Source of the DNA: Terriglobia bacterium
GTDB lineage: Bacteria > Acidobacteriota > Terriglobia > Bryobacterales > Bryobacteraceae
Direction of reading: 5' to 3'
NCBI GenBank assembly: GCA_020073345.1
Contig: JAIQFI010000041.1
Span: 1 to 58,356 of the forward strand
Length of the DNA stretch: 58,356 nt
The number at the start of each line of letters is the position of its first letter. Positions within the stretch are counted from its first letter, which is position 1. Positions 7,660-16,683 of the stretch are shown here, piece after piece. Position numbers and translations under genes: made by a program. A model generated the notes under the pieces. The model made no database searches, was not told the origin of the DNA, and saw only the letters and a program-made list of their open reading frames with translations.

Positions 7660-10029
7660 ATGAAGATTTCCCGTTCCAAGGTGATGAGCGCCATGCTGTC
7701 GGCGGGCGTTGTTTGCCTGATCGCTCTACTCTCGACCTACTCGACCAGCGCCCAGCAGACCAAAGGAAAAGGCAAAGCCGACGCGAAAGTGACGGCCAAT
7801 CCCCGGATCAGTTACCCCGGCTACATCAGCGGCACCGTTACCAGCGAAAAGGGTCCCGAAGCCGGCGTGTGGGTCATCGCAGAGACCAACGATCTCCAGA
7901 CCAAGATGATCAAGACCGTCGTGACCGACGATCAAGGGCGCTACGTGCTGCCCGATCTGCCGGCGGTTAATTACAAGGTTTTCGCCCGAGGGTACGGGAT
8001 CCTGGATTCCACTCCGATCGATTCGAAGCCGACGACCAACTCAGTGGCGATCAAAGTGGCGACTGCCAAGACTCCCCAGGAAGCCGCAAAGGTTTATCCG
8101 GGCGACTACTGGCTGTCGATGCTGGCTCCGCCGCCCAAGAATCTTTTCCCCGGAACGGGTGAAAAATCCGAGACCAACCCGAACGGCAATGGCCTCAACG
8201 TCGCCATGCTCAGCCAGGACGAGTGGATTAATCGCCTGAAGTCTGGCTGCAACTTCTGCCATCAGCTTGGAAATCCCCTCAGCCGCGACGTTCAGCACGT
8301 GTTCGCGGCCAAACCCGACCTTCCCAAAACCCATGCGGACGCGTGGGAATGGCGCCTGGGTGTGGGAGTTCGCGGAACCAACATGTATGGCACACTGACC
8401 GGGATGGGCAAGACCGAAACTGTGAAGGTGCTTGCGGACTGGACCGAAGCCATTGAAAAAGGCGCAGTGCCGCCGGCGCCGCCCCGCCCGACGGGCATCG
8501 AGCGCAACGTTGTATCCACGCAATGGGACATCGGCGACGACCATTCCTTCATGCACGATCAGATCTCGACCGACAAGAACCACCCGGATCTCAACGGTGG
8601 TGGCCCGAACTACGCGGTGAACGCCGGCCACGGCTCCCTTGTGATCCTGGATCAGGCGGATAACAACACCTACTCGATCGATATTCCGACGCGCGAAGCC
8701 AAGGACAAAGTTCCTTCGCGCTTCCCTGCGCCGAACCGGCCGTCCTTCTTCTGGGGCAACGAGCATTTGTGGGCCAATCCGCCCTACGATCCGGCCGACC
8801 CGCACAATCCGATGATGGACAGTAAGGGCCGTGTCTGGCTGACCTCGAAGATTCGCGGTAATACGGCGCCGGCTTGGTGCAGCGATCCCAGCAACAAGTA
8901 CGCCGAGTGGTATCCGAAGCGGGGAGGCGCCCGGCAGGCGTCGATCTTCGATCCCAAGACCAAGCAGTTCCAATTGATCGAAACGTGCTATTCCACGCAC
9001 CACGTGGTGATCGACACCGATCCGGATGAGACCGTGTATTTCAACGAGCTGAGCGGTCCCACGTTCGGCTGGATCGATTCCAAGGTTTACGACCAGACGT
9101 TCGCGGCGACTCACGACGAGAGCAAAGCCGAACAGGCTGCCGTCGGCTGGTGCGATCAGACCGTGGACACCAACGGGGACGGAAAGATCACGAAACCCTG
9201 GAACGACGTTCGCCGGATAGCGGATCTTGCGGCTCTGTACGGAACGGACACGGCGGCGGCGACACCTGTTGGGGGCGGCGGCGGCCGGGCGGGCAAAGGC
9301 GGCAAGGGTGAGCCTCAGGCGCCCTACGATCCTAAGCTCGACACGATGGTCCACTTCAACCTGTACTCGACCATGTCGAGTCCGGTAGACGACTCGGTGT
9401 GGGGTGTCGCAGAAGATTTCCCGGGCTACTTGATCCGCTTGCAGCGCGGAAACAATCCGCCCGTGACCTGTAAGACCCAAGTCTTCAAGGTGCCCACGCC
9501 GGGTTACGATCCTCGCGGAATAGACGTCGACAGCAACGGCGTGGTCTGGACAGGCCTGGCCGCGACCAGCCACCTGGCCGCCTTCGACGTTCGCAAGTGC
9601 AAGAACCTGACCGGCAAGATGAAGGTCGATGGCAGCGACTGTCCGGAAGGCTGGACGCTGTACCAAACCCCCGGCCCCAAGCTTAAAGGCACGAATGTTC
9701 CTGCCGACTTCCACTATTTCAACTGGACGGATTCGCACAATATCATGCAGATGGGGCAGAACACTCCCTTCCTGACTGGTTCGGACTCCGACTCGCTGAT
9801 TGCCCTGGATACGGCGACCAACAAGTGGACCTATTTCACCATCCCTTATCCGCTCGGCTTCTACGCGCGCGGCATGGACGGGCGTATCGACGATGCCAAT
9901 GCCGGCTGGAAGGGTCGTGCGCTGTACTCCAATTACGGCACGCACTTCGTCTGGCAGGTGGAAGGCGGAAAAGGAACGAAAGGTAAGATCGTGAAGTTCC
10001 AGCTTCGTCCCAATCCGCTGGCTCGATAG
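7660..10029 (+). CDS. Secreted carboxypeptidase-regulatory-like / lyase-like propeller protein with a CxxCH motif
   Basis: Exported protein of 789 aa. Order of parts: a signal peptide (to about STSAQQ); a Lys/Gly-rich linker; a carboxypeptidase-regulatory-like beta sandwich (about 45-120, ISGTVTSEKGPEAGVWVIAE); a single c-type haem motif CNFCH (residues 197-201); and a long C-terminal region that resembles virginiamycin B lyase-type propellers (repeats of the DSKGRVWLTS, DPRGIDVDSNGVVWTG kind). A Gly/Lys-rich loop (GGGGGRAGKGGKG) lies near residue 545. GAGGAGGAG (7647-7655) fixes the start at 7660 rather than the upstream in-frame Met. A redox or substrate-binding role at the cell surface is possible; the substrate is unknown. 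Confidence 0.75.
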   Translation: MKISRSKVMSAMLSAGVVCLIALLSTYSTSAQQTKGKGKADAKVTANPRISYPGYISGTVTSEKGPEAGVWVIAETNDLQTKMIKTVVTDDQGRYVLPDLPAVNYKVFARGYGILDSTPIDSKPTTNSVAIKVATAKTPQEAAKVYPGDYWLSMLAPPPKNLFPGTGEKSETNPNGNGLNVAMLSQDEWINRLKSGCNFCHQLGNPLSRDVQHVFAAKPDLPKTHADAWEWRLGVGVRGTNMYGTLTGMGKTETVKVLADWTEAIEKGAVPPAPPRPTGIERNVVSTQWDIGDDHSFMHDQISTDKNHPDLNGGGPNYAVNAGHGSLVILDQADNNTYSIDIPTREAKDKVPSRFPAPNRPSFFWGNEHLWANPPYDPADPHNPMMDSKGRVWLTSKIRGNTAPAWCSDPSNKYAEWYPKRGGARQASIFDPKTKQFQLIETCYSTHHVVIDTDPDETVYFNELSGPTFGWIDSKVYDQTFAATHDESKAEQAAVGWCDQTVDTNGDGKITKPWNDVRRIADLAALYGTDTAAATPVGGGGGRAGKGGKGEPQAPYDPKLDTMVHFNLYSTMSSPVDDSVWGVAEDFPGYLIRLQRGNNPPVTCKTQVFKVPTPGYDPRGIDVDSNGVVWTGLAATSHLAAFDVRKCKNLTGKMKVDGSDCPEGWTLYQTPGPKLKGTNVPADFHYFNWTDSHNIMQMGQNTPFLTGSDSDSLIALDTATNKWTYFTIPYPLGFYARGMDGRIDDANAGWKGRALYSNYGTHFVWQVEGGKGTKGKIVKFQLRPNPLAR

Positions 10030-10042
10030 TTAGGTCGAAATA

Positions 10043-10075
10043 AAAGGCAGGTCATCCCCCGGATGGCCTGCCTTT
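10043..10075. terminator. Strong bidirectional terminator hairpin
   Basis: AAAGGCAGGTCATCC (10043-10057) pairs with GGATGGCCTGCCTTT (10061-10075): 15 bp with one G-T pair and a CCC loop. It has A runs on one side and T runs on the other, placed between convergent genes. It should end both transcripts. Confidence 0.85.
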
Positions 10076-10088
10076 AGTATTTAGCGGC

Positions 10089-10856
10089 TTATTCCGAGAC
10101 GCAGCGGAAGCCGATGTTGTAGTCGATATCGGTTTTTTCGAAGTGTCTGCGGTACGACACGCGAATCAACTTTTGATCGTCCCACCACCCGCCGCCTCGC
10201 AGCTCCACGTATTCAGCGATGCTGGGACCCGTGGGATTGATGTTTTCCTGGTTGTGCTGGACCCAGTAAAATGTGTGGGTCCACTCCACGACGTTGCCGA
10301 GCATGTCGTAAAGGCCGAACGCGTTGGGTTTCTTTTGTCCCACCGGATGGGTGGAAAGTCCGGCGTTGCCGTAATACCAGGCGATCTCATCCAGATTGCC
10401 GTACCGGCTGCCGGTGGTTCCCGCCCGGGCGGAATATTCCCATTCCGCTTCGCTTGGAAGTCTTCCTCCGATGGCGCTGCAATACTCGTCGGCCTCGACC
10501 CACGAAACGTATTCCACGGGCAGGTCGGCACCCTGGAAGACGCTGGGATTGTAGCCCATGACGTGTTCGAAAGCGGCCTGGGTGACTTCGGTGCGACTCA
10601 GCCAGAATCCTTTGGTCAGGGTCGTCTTGCGGTTGGGTGTTTCGTCCGGAAAGCAATCTTTATCATTTGGCGAGCATCCGCTCGTATAGTTGCCGGGGGG
10701 AATCCACAGGTAGGTGAGCCCGTCCTTGGGATTCCTCTTCGAGTCTCCCAGCTTGGGAGAGCCTGCCTTTCCGGATTTCGCCTGAAAAGCAATAAGAGGC
10801 ACGCTAGCGGCGACGGCGCACGCCAGGATCAGGTTCAACGAACGTCGGACGCGCAC
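10089..10856 (-). CDS. SUMF1 / formylglycine-generating-enzyme-like fold protein
   Basis: Exported protein of 255 aa with one SUMF1-type domain (about residues 40-253). Signal peptide residues 1-24 (VAASVPLIAFQAK). Family marks are TYLWIPPGNYTSGCS, FWLSRTEVTQAAFEHVMG, LPVEYVSWVEADEYC, GRLPSEAEWEYSARAGT, NAFGLYDMLGNVVEWT, RGGGWWDD and the closing NIGFRC. The paired cysteines of true sulfatase-activating enzymes near the C-terminus are not present. A binding or structural role is therefore more likely than formylglycine synthesis. It faces the terminator at 10043-10075. Confidence 0.85.
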   Translation of the reverse strand: MRVRRSLNLILACAVAASVPLIAFQAKSGKAGSPKLGDSKRNPKDGLTYLWIPPGNYTSGCSPNDKDCFPDETPNRKTTLTKGFWLSRTEVTQAAFEHVMGYNPSVFQGADLPVEYVSWVEADEYCSAIGGRLPSEAEWEYSARAGTTGSRYGNLDEIAWYYGNAGLSTHPVGQKKPNAFGLYDMLGNVVEWTHTFYWVQHNQENINPTGPSIAEYVELRGGGWWDDQKLIRVSYRRHFEKTDIDYNIGFRCVSE

Positions 10857-10944
10857 ATGCCTCCCAAAGCTGCCAATTTACCACATGCGCAAAGCGCTGC
10901 CCTATCCCTGCTAGACACGAGGGATGGGGGAAGTGTGCGAGTGG

Positions 10945-11883
10945 CTAGCGGCCTCGGGACCCGCCCGAGCTGGCGGCCACAGCGGATGCGCTCGAGCCTG
11001 AAGAGGCGCCTACAGCGCCCGTGCTGGCGTTGGAAGACGGGGCAACCGACCCGGAGGAGGATGGCGCAACGCCCTGCCACGAAGTACTGGCTGCGGAGTA
11101 GCCGTAAGTGGGAGCCGGCTGGAACACCACCCAGACAGTCGACGGACTGTACCAGGAGATTCCAAAGGGGCTGTACATGTAGCCCGAACGGGGAAGGAAC
11201 GTGTACATGCCCAGCCAGGGATCCAATGCCCACAGGCTGTTGCTGAAGCCTTTGGCCTTGGTGCTACGGGCGGCTGAAATGTTGGCCAGGGCCAAGCGGT
11301 AATCGCGCTGCTCGCTCCAGGCGTACAATTCATCCTTGGATTTGTTCTTGTTGAATTTATCGGGTGTAAGCGATGATCCCACCAAAAGCGTGCGCCCGCC
11401 CTTGAGCTCAGCAGAATTGTCCGCGGCAGATACCTGGGCTTTCCCGTCGAAAGTGCGGACCTGCCCCGCATCGGCGTTGAAATGGTAGAGACCAGTCTTG
11501 AGCAACAAAGTTTCCGAATCGCCCATTTTCACGGAGATCCGATTGCTTTTGAGAATCTCGTCCGCTTCCACCAGCGCCGATCCGTTCACGATTTCCACCC
11601 GCGTGTCGGTCAGGTCGGTGGAAATCATCCGGAGAGACGTGTGGTTGTCCAGCCGCAGAAAAACGCCGGGGGTCAAGAGCACTTCGGCGTGCCCCATCTG
11701 CGTGGAAAGAGTCTGACCGATCTTGACGTCGGGGAAAATCGCGCCGTCAAGCTTAACCTGCTTGCCCGCGAGCTGTACGTCGCCTTCCACGTAGTTCACC
11801 AGACCGGAATGAGCGGAAATCACCGCTTGCGCCCAACATGCGGGCACGGCGAGAGCGAGCAAAATGGCACCTGCGCGAACCAT
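10945..11883 (-). CDS. FecR-domain-like secreted protein
   Basis: About 312 aa. Signal peptide (ILLALAVPACWAQ) and a FecR-like beta domain (about residues 22-150). The visible marks are GLVNYVEGDVQLAGKQV, IKIGQTLSTQMGHAEVLLTPG, LRLDNHTSLRM, VEIVNGSALVEADE and KTGLYHFNADAGQVRTFDGKAQV, the usual FecR pattern of repeated strands. The C-terminal 60 residues are Ser/Ala/Gly-rich and probably disordered. The start at 11883 is preferred over 11907 because GGGAG lies before it and the signal peptide begins MVRAG. There is no adjacent FecI-type sigma factor or TonB receptor, so a role in surface structure rather than iron sensing is plausible. Confidence 0.75.
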   Translation of the reverse strand: MVRAGAILLALAVPACWAQAVISAHSGLVNYVEGDVQLAGKQVKLDGAIFPDVKIGQTLSTQMGHAEVLLTPGVFLRLDNHTSLRMISTDLTDTRVEIVNGSALVEADEILKSNRISVKMGDSETLLLKTGLYHFNADAGQVRTFDGKAQVSAADNSAELKGGRTLLVGSSLTPDKFNKNKSKDELYAWSEQRDYRLALANISAARSTKAKGFSNSLWALDPWLGMYTFLPRSGYMYSPFGISWYSPSTVWVVFQPAPTYGYSAASTSWQGVAPSSSGSVAPSSNASTGAVGASSGSSASAVAASSGGSRGR

Positions 11884-11960
11884 AGGATTAGCTCCCTTTA
11901 ATCTCAATTAACTGCGCTTTTCCGACGCATGTCAAGGCCCAATGGTTTCATAAACCTCGA

Positions 11961-13889
11961 CTAGCGGCTGGGGAGCCCGGGGGGTTCGGTGTTTCTCCCC
12001 GCGGGCCGTTCCCGGGGCCGGGCGCCGCGCAGGGTGGTCGCGCCCATCGGTTGCAATGCCAAGTTACTGGGACCAATGGAGATCTGCGCTTCACTGGTTC
12101 TGGAATCGGGGAGCACGACGTCCACGTACCAATCGCCGGCAACCATCCCGTTAGGGACGGTAACAGTGATGGTGTAAACGCCGCTCAAAGCAGGAGACGA
12201 TTCCGCGGAAATGGGTTGGACGGTCCGGCTGTCGGAATCGTTGTTGAAGACTATAGCCGGCAGCGAGGCCACGTCCCCGAGACCCGTGAGATAGAGCACG
12301 ATCCTTTCGCCCGGACGAGCCGGATTCTGGGGAGTAACCAAAGCGCTGGAGTTTTCCGGGCTATGGGCCGCGATCACATAACCGACACCCCTACCGGTCG
12401 AGGCAAAAAGTCCGGGTGTGCCGTCTTTCACCCGCACCGTTCGGATGTCCGATGCGCCCATGCTGTTGGTCACCTGGATCGAGGCGACCGTTCCGGTGGT
12501 GGCAGAGGGTACGATCGCCAGCACCAAATCGGAGCGCACGAAATAAACCTGAGCCGGCCGGCCATTGATCAACACCTGCACACCGCCCAGCGAGAAGGGC
12601 GTCGTCCAGTCATTTACGAGTGTGGTGGAAGAAAGATTGGCGCCGAACAGGGCGATAATTTCCCCGCGGGAAACTCCAACCGTAAAAGGCGCCGAACTGG
12701 CCGCATTGGCGATGCCATCAGGAGTGAGCAACACTCCAGAGCCGCTGAAATCGGGCGCCTTAAGCGCAACGTTGATCCCCCGGCGGGATGCATTGCCGAA
12801 GCCGATCCGAATCGCGCCCCCGGCGCCCACTACATTGTGGAGCCCGAGAAAATCGTCATGGGTTCCATCCGCCGCCAGCGAGAACGTGTCCGAATAGGTG
12901 TAGTCGAAGGGCTTGTATTGCAGCGCGGGATCGGCTTTGAGCACTCGCTGATGGCCGATGATAATTCTATCGAAGGTGGCGCTGAAAGAGCCGTAGTACG
13001 TGGCCAGAGTGTCGAACCCGTCGGAGGGTTTCACGTCGGCGCCCGCCTGGTAGTACAACCCGTTCAACGCATCGGGAGGGACGCTTCCATCGAAAGCCCG
13101 CACGCCCACGATCATGTCCCATCCGGTGGCGGATCCGCCGAAGAAGAAATTCCCGTCGGCCGAGAGATAGCACAGCTCGTTTCCGCCGATCAGTGGTCCT
13201 GATACGCCGAAGCCAAGCGTCAGAGCTCCGTTGGCGTCGAACGAATACGCAGCGCCCGGCACTGTCTGTTGGAATCCGCCGGTGCCCACGAACCCGGTCA
13301 GGTTCACCGTACCGAGGCTGCCTTGGCCGTTCGGATTTAATGGGAACAGCATGTCGCGCGCCTGGGTAACGTCGCCACTCGGGAAATTCGCCGCCGCCGC
13401 CCAGTAGTGACCGTTGAAGCTGGCGTTGGTGGGCGCGGACGCAGGCGCGAGTGCGGCGATGAACAGGTTGTTGATTCCATCGTCAGTGCTGCTGCCGGCG
13501 AAAACACCCCGGGAAACCAGTCCCCAGACCGTGCTGCTCGGGCTCGAGGCGCTGAGCCGGGTCGGATCGTCCATGAAGCCCATACCGCTGGCCGAAATCC
13601 GGTACGCGCCAGTGGTCGAGAAGTCCTGTACTGTGCCGGCAGCAGAGTCCATCACCTTCGAAGTCAATCTATAGCCGCCGGTTCCATCGAACACGATCGA
13701 TCCGTAGATCGCGACGCGATGAAGATCGCCCTTATTGCGCCACATCACCTCGCGGAAGTTGTAAGTTCCGTTCAGCAAGCCGTTTCCACTGGAGTCCCAG
13801 AGGACCGTGTCGACGGCAAGCGCCGGGTGCGTCGTGGCAGCAATCAGAAAAACAAACGATACGAATCGTGCGATTTTCACGATAATCAC
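11961..13889 (-). CDS. Secreted protein with Solibacter-type C-terminal domain (TIGR03437-like)
   Basis: Exported protein of 642 aa. Signal peptide residues 1-25 (AATTHPALA). Residues about 30-370 form a beta-rich unknown domain with several FNGHYWAAAA and GTYNFREV style blocks. The C-terminal part (about 390-620) matches the layout of the TIGR03437 domain: GIANAASSAPFTVGVSRGEI, LFGANLS, LGGVQVLINGRPAQVYFV, PGLFAS, PARPGERIVLYLTGLG and SGVYTITVTVPNG. That domain was defined from Solibacter and is a good marker for this lineage. Role unknown; probably surface adhesion or binding. It stands upstream of the FecR-like gene on the same strand. Confidence 0.85.
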   Translation of the reverse strand: MIIVKIARFVSFVFLIAATTHPALAVDTVLWDSSGNGLLNGTYNFREVMWRNKGDLHRVAIYGSIVFDGTGGYRLTSKVMDSAAGTVQDFSTTGAYRISASGMGFMDDPTRLSASSPSSTVWGLVSRGVFAGSSTDDGINNLFIAALAPASAPTNASFNGHYWAAAANFPSGDVTQARDMLFPLNPNGQGSLGTVNLTGFVGTGGFQQTVPGAAYSFDANGALTLGFGVSGPLIGGNELCYLSADGNFFFGGSATGWDMIVGVRAFDGSVPPDALNGLYYQAGADVKPSDGFDTLATYYGSFSATFDRIIIGHQRVLKADPALQYKPFDYTYSDTFSLAADGTHDDFLGLHNVVGAGGAIRIGFGNASRRGINVALKAPDFSGSGVLLTPDGIANAASSAPFTVGVSRGEIIALFGANLSSTTLVNDWTTPFSLGGVQVLINGRPAQVYFVRSDLVLAIVPSATTGTVASIQVTNSMGASDIRTVRVKDGTPGLFASTGRGVGYVIAAHSPENSSALVTPQNPARPGERIVLYLTGLGDVASLPAIVFNNDSDSRTVQPISAESSPALSGVYTITVTVPNGMVAGDWYVDVVLPDSRTSEAQISIGPSNLALQPMGATTLRGARPRERPAGRNTEPPGLPSR

Positions 13890-13956
13890 CTGCTTCTGGA
13901 CGCGGCCCGGGGAGCGCGGGTTAACAACTTTTAGGATAACGCTACTGCTTGCTTCA

Positions 13957-16620
13957 TTATTTCAGGGCGCCATCGAGAATCCACAGATCCGCCTGATTGG
14001 TCGCGGCGCCTACCGCCACGCTCTTCCCGTCGGGCGCCAGACTGATCCGGATACTGCCGGTGTAGCCGGTCTCGATCAATGGCAATGGCTGGAACCCGAG
14101 GTGGTATTCGGCTAGCGTCCGCACCGCACCGGTGGCCACATCGAGCGCCTTCAGGGCCGGGGGATCGCTGTTGTAGGCGAGGCCATAAATGGTCTTGCTG
14201 TCTTTGGACCACGCCAGAGCCGGGCTGTTGAGTGTCGGCAGCATGCGGGCGTCTTTGCCGTCCGGAGAGACTAGCGTCACGCCCATGAAGCTTGAAACGG
14301 CGATCGATTTGCCCGAAGGCGACCATTCCGGCCCGTTCAATCCCGGAATGCCCGAGATGATTTCGTGCGGCGTCCGCTCCGAGCCTACGCCGATGGTTGC
14401 GACTGGAATCGAGCCGTCCGGCTTGATCCACAGGAAGGCGATCTGTTTGCCGTCCGGCGACCACGTGGGCGCGTAGCCATCCGCGATGATGGTCGGCGTG
14501 CCGCCACCCGCCGGGGAAATGGCGAGGCTCCGGCGGCGGGCGCCACCTGCAAGCACCGCAGTGTAGGCAATACGCGAGCCATCCGGAGAAAAGACCGGGC
14601 CAGTAAGGGCCTCAATGGTCGGAAACTCCCGCGCCGTCACCACGGGCCGGTCAAAATTCCCCCGTGTGGTGCGCACCCACAGCTCGTCGGCGCCGTTGCG
14701 GCGGGTAACGTAGGCGAACTGATCGCCCAAAGGCGAAAACGTGGGCGCGAACTCCGGCAGGCTGGTGGCGAGCAGTGTGCGCGGCGCGGAGCCGTCCAGC
14801 GGCAGCTCGACGATGTCGCGATCCGCGTCGATTTTGCTGAACAGCAGCCGCTTGCCGTCGGGCGAGACCGAGGGCGTGGTTTGCCCGCCATCGGGACCCG
14901 CCAGCAGCCGGGTCAGCGATTCGTCGCGTGTGTCGCCCAGCCACAGATTGGCCCCGGCCGCAGGAGCCGGGTTGCCCGCCAGCACCAGGCGCTGGCTATC
15001 GGGCATCCACGACGCAGCCACGGGCCGGTTCCAGGGCACTTTCTCGAAGATGCGCCGCGGTTTCCCGCTTCCGGCCGGGAATGGGAGCAGCCACATTTCG
15101 GCGCCGGCATCGGTGTACATCGAAAGATACAGCAACTTGCCATCGGGCGAAAATCGCAGATACACGGGCACAAACGGAGTTCGCACTGAGGGACCATCTT
15201 TATACTCCACAGGCTCCGTCCCGGGGGGCGAGGAGGTCCACACGGAGTAGCGGAATCCGTCGCCATTTTCGGTCCGGCTTGGTCTCCACAATGCGAGGCT
15301 CTTGCCATCGCGCGACAGGTGAAACGCCGTGGCATTGTTCACGATGCGTTCCGGCTGGCCTCCGGCACGGCTCACCGCAAAAATGCCACCTCCTCCGGGA
15401 CCGCCTGGACCGAGAAAGAAAATTCGCGTGCCGTCGGACGACCAGACGGGCTGAGGCTGGCCAGCCGTGTCGGCAAGCTGGGTCGGCGCCGGAGCATCCA
15501 ATGACTGCACCATGAGATGCGTCCCTTGGGTCCCTTGTGCCGATTGCCGGACAAAAGCGACGCTCTCGCCATCGGGGGACCAGACGCCCGAGAATTCCTG
15601 ATCCTGAGTGAACGCGAACGGGTGGAACTGGTACGAGGAGGCGTCCGGCAGCGGTGGATGGCGAAGCCACAGAAATGCGAAAACAATCGCGGTGGCGACG
15701 CTTAGTCCGCCGACCACGGGCCAAAGCCAGTCGCGACGCGCCGCTGCAACCCGGTGGTCCGCAGAGGCCGGTATCCTGGCGCCGGAAGCGGTCAGTCCGG
15801 CAAAGGAACGCAGCGCAAAGGCCAAGTCGCGAGCCGATTGAAAACGCTGCGCCGGCTTCTTCTCGATGCAGCGTTTGATGATCCGCCGAAGACCGTCGGG
15901 CACGTTCTCCGGCAATTCAGCCGGATCCTCGGTCACGATGGCGTGCATCACCTCCACCGCGGATTCCGCCTGGAATGCGGGCTTGCCGTCGAGCAGCTCA
16001 TACAGCATCAGGCCCAGGCTGAAGATATCCGAGCGGTAATCGGATTCCTGGCCGCGGACCTGCTCCGGCGACATGTAACCGGGCGTGCCCGTAGGCGTAC
16101 CCGGGTTGGTCAGAGTGCTGCGGTCCTGCGGTTTTTCGCCGGCAGGGGCGGGCGTGACCACTTTGGCCAGGCCGAAGTCCAGAATCTTCGTACGGCCGTC
16201 GGGCGTGAGCAGCACGTTCTCCGGTTTCAAATCGCGATGGCTGATGCCGGTTTCGTGGGCCGCCGCCAAAGCTTCGGCGATTTGCGCGCCCACGTCCACT
16301 ACCTGCAACAGGGTGAGCTCACCTTTTTGGAGCGCTGCGCGAAGGGTTTCGCCCTGCACCAGCTCGGTGACCATCCATCCATCGCCGACGTCGTAGATGC
16401 TGACGATCCCGGGGTGGTTGAGCGCCGCGATGGCGCGGGCTTCCTGCTCGAAACGCTGCTTGCGGACCGGATCGGCGCTGTATTCGGGCGGAAGCAGCTT
16501 TAACGCTACTTCCCGGTTCAGGCGCGGATCGCGAGCCCGGAAAACCTGCCCCATGCCTCCGGAGCCAAGTGGGCCGATGATTTCGTAGGGGCCGACCTTC
16601 TGTGGCGGCGTTGGGGACAT
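13957..16620 (-). CDS. Ser/Thr protein kinase with TolB-like propeller
   Basis: Receptor-type kinase of 887 aa. The kinase domain covers about residues 11-275: Gly loop [14 protein letters not shown], catalytic Lys in [23 protein letters not shown], and [10 protein letters not shown] in the activation region. One membrane helix follows (about 295-320, [18 protein letters not shown]). The outside part is made of PD40/TolB-type repeats ([44 protein letters not shown]). The kinase would act in the cytoplasm on Ser/Thr of unknown partners, with the propeller as a periplasmic sensor. This architecture is very common in acidobacteria. Confidence 0.93.
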   Translation of the reverse strand: MSPTPPQKVGPYEIIGPLGSGGMGQVFRARDPRLNREVALKLLPPEYSADPVRKQRFEQEARAIAALNHPGIVSIYDVGDGWMVTELVQGETLRAALQKGELTLLQVVDVGAQIAEALAAAHETGISHRDLKPENVLLTPDGRTKILDFGLAKVVTPAPAGEKPQDRSTLTNPGTPTGTPGYMSPEQVRGQESDYRSDIFSLGLMLYELLDGKPAFQAESAVEVMHAIVTEDPAELPENVPDGLRRIIKRCIEKKPAQRFQSARDLAFALRSFAGLTASGARIPASADHRVAAARRDWLWPVVGGLSVATAIVFAFLWLRHPPLPDASSYQFHPFAFTQDQEFSGVWSPDGESVAFVRQSAQGTQGTHLMVQSLDAPAPTQLADTAGQPQPVWSSDGTRIFFLGPGGPGGGGIFAVSRAGGQPERIVNNATAFHLSRDGKSLALWRPSRTENGDGFRYSVWTSSPPGTEPVEYKDGPSVRTPFVPVYLRFSPDGKLLYLSMYTDAGAEMWLLPFPAGSGKPRRIFEKVPWNRPVAASWMPDSQRLVLAGNPAPAAGANLWLGDTRDESLTRLLAGPDGGQTTPSVSPDGKRLLFSKIDADRDIVELPLDGSAPRTLLATSLPEFAPTFSPLGDQFAYVTRRNGADELWVRTTRGNFDRPVVTAREFPTIEALTGPVFSPDGSRIAYTAVLAGGARRRSLAISPAGGGTPTIIADGYAPTWSPDGKQIAFLWIKPDGSIPVATIGVGSERTPHEIISGIPGLNGPEWSPSGKSIAVSSFMGVTLVSPDGKDARMLPTLNSPALAWSKDSKTIYGLAYNSDPPALKALDVATGAVRTLAEYHLGFQPLPLIETGYTGSIRISLAPDGKSVAVGAATNQADLWILDGALK

Positions 16621-16683
16621 GAGATCTGATTGTAACGCTACAAGATCAGGCGTTCCGGCGTTGAAGAAGGATACAGTTTGGAT

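Noticed and set aside
8041-9945. 634-codon minus-strand frame
   Set aside because: Antisense of the haem/propeller protein gene; no recognisable sequence.
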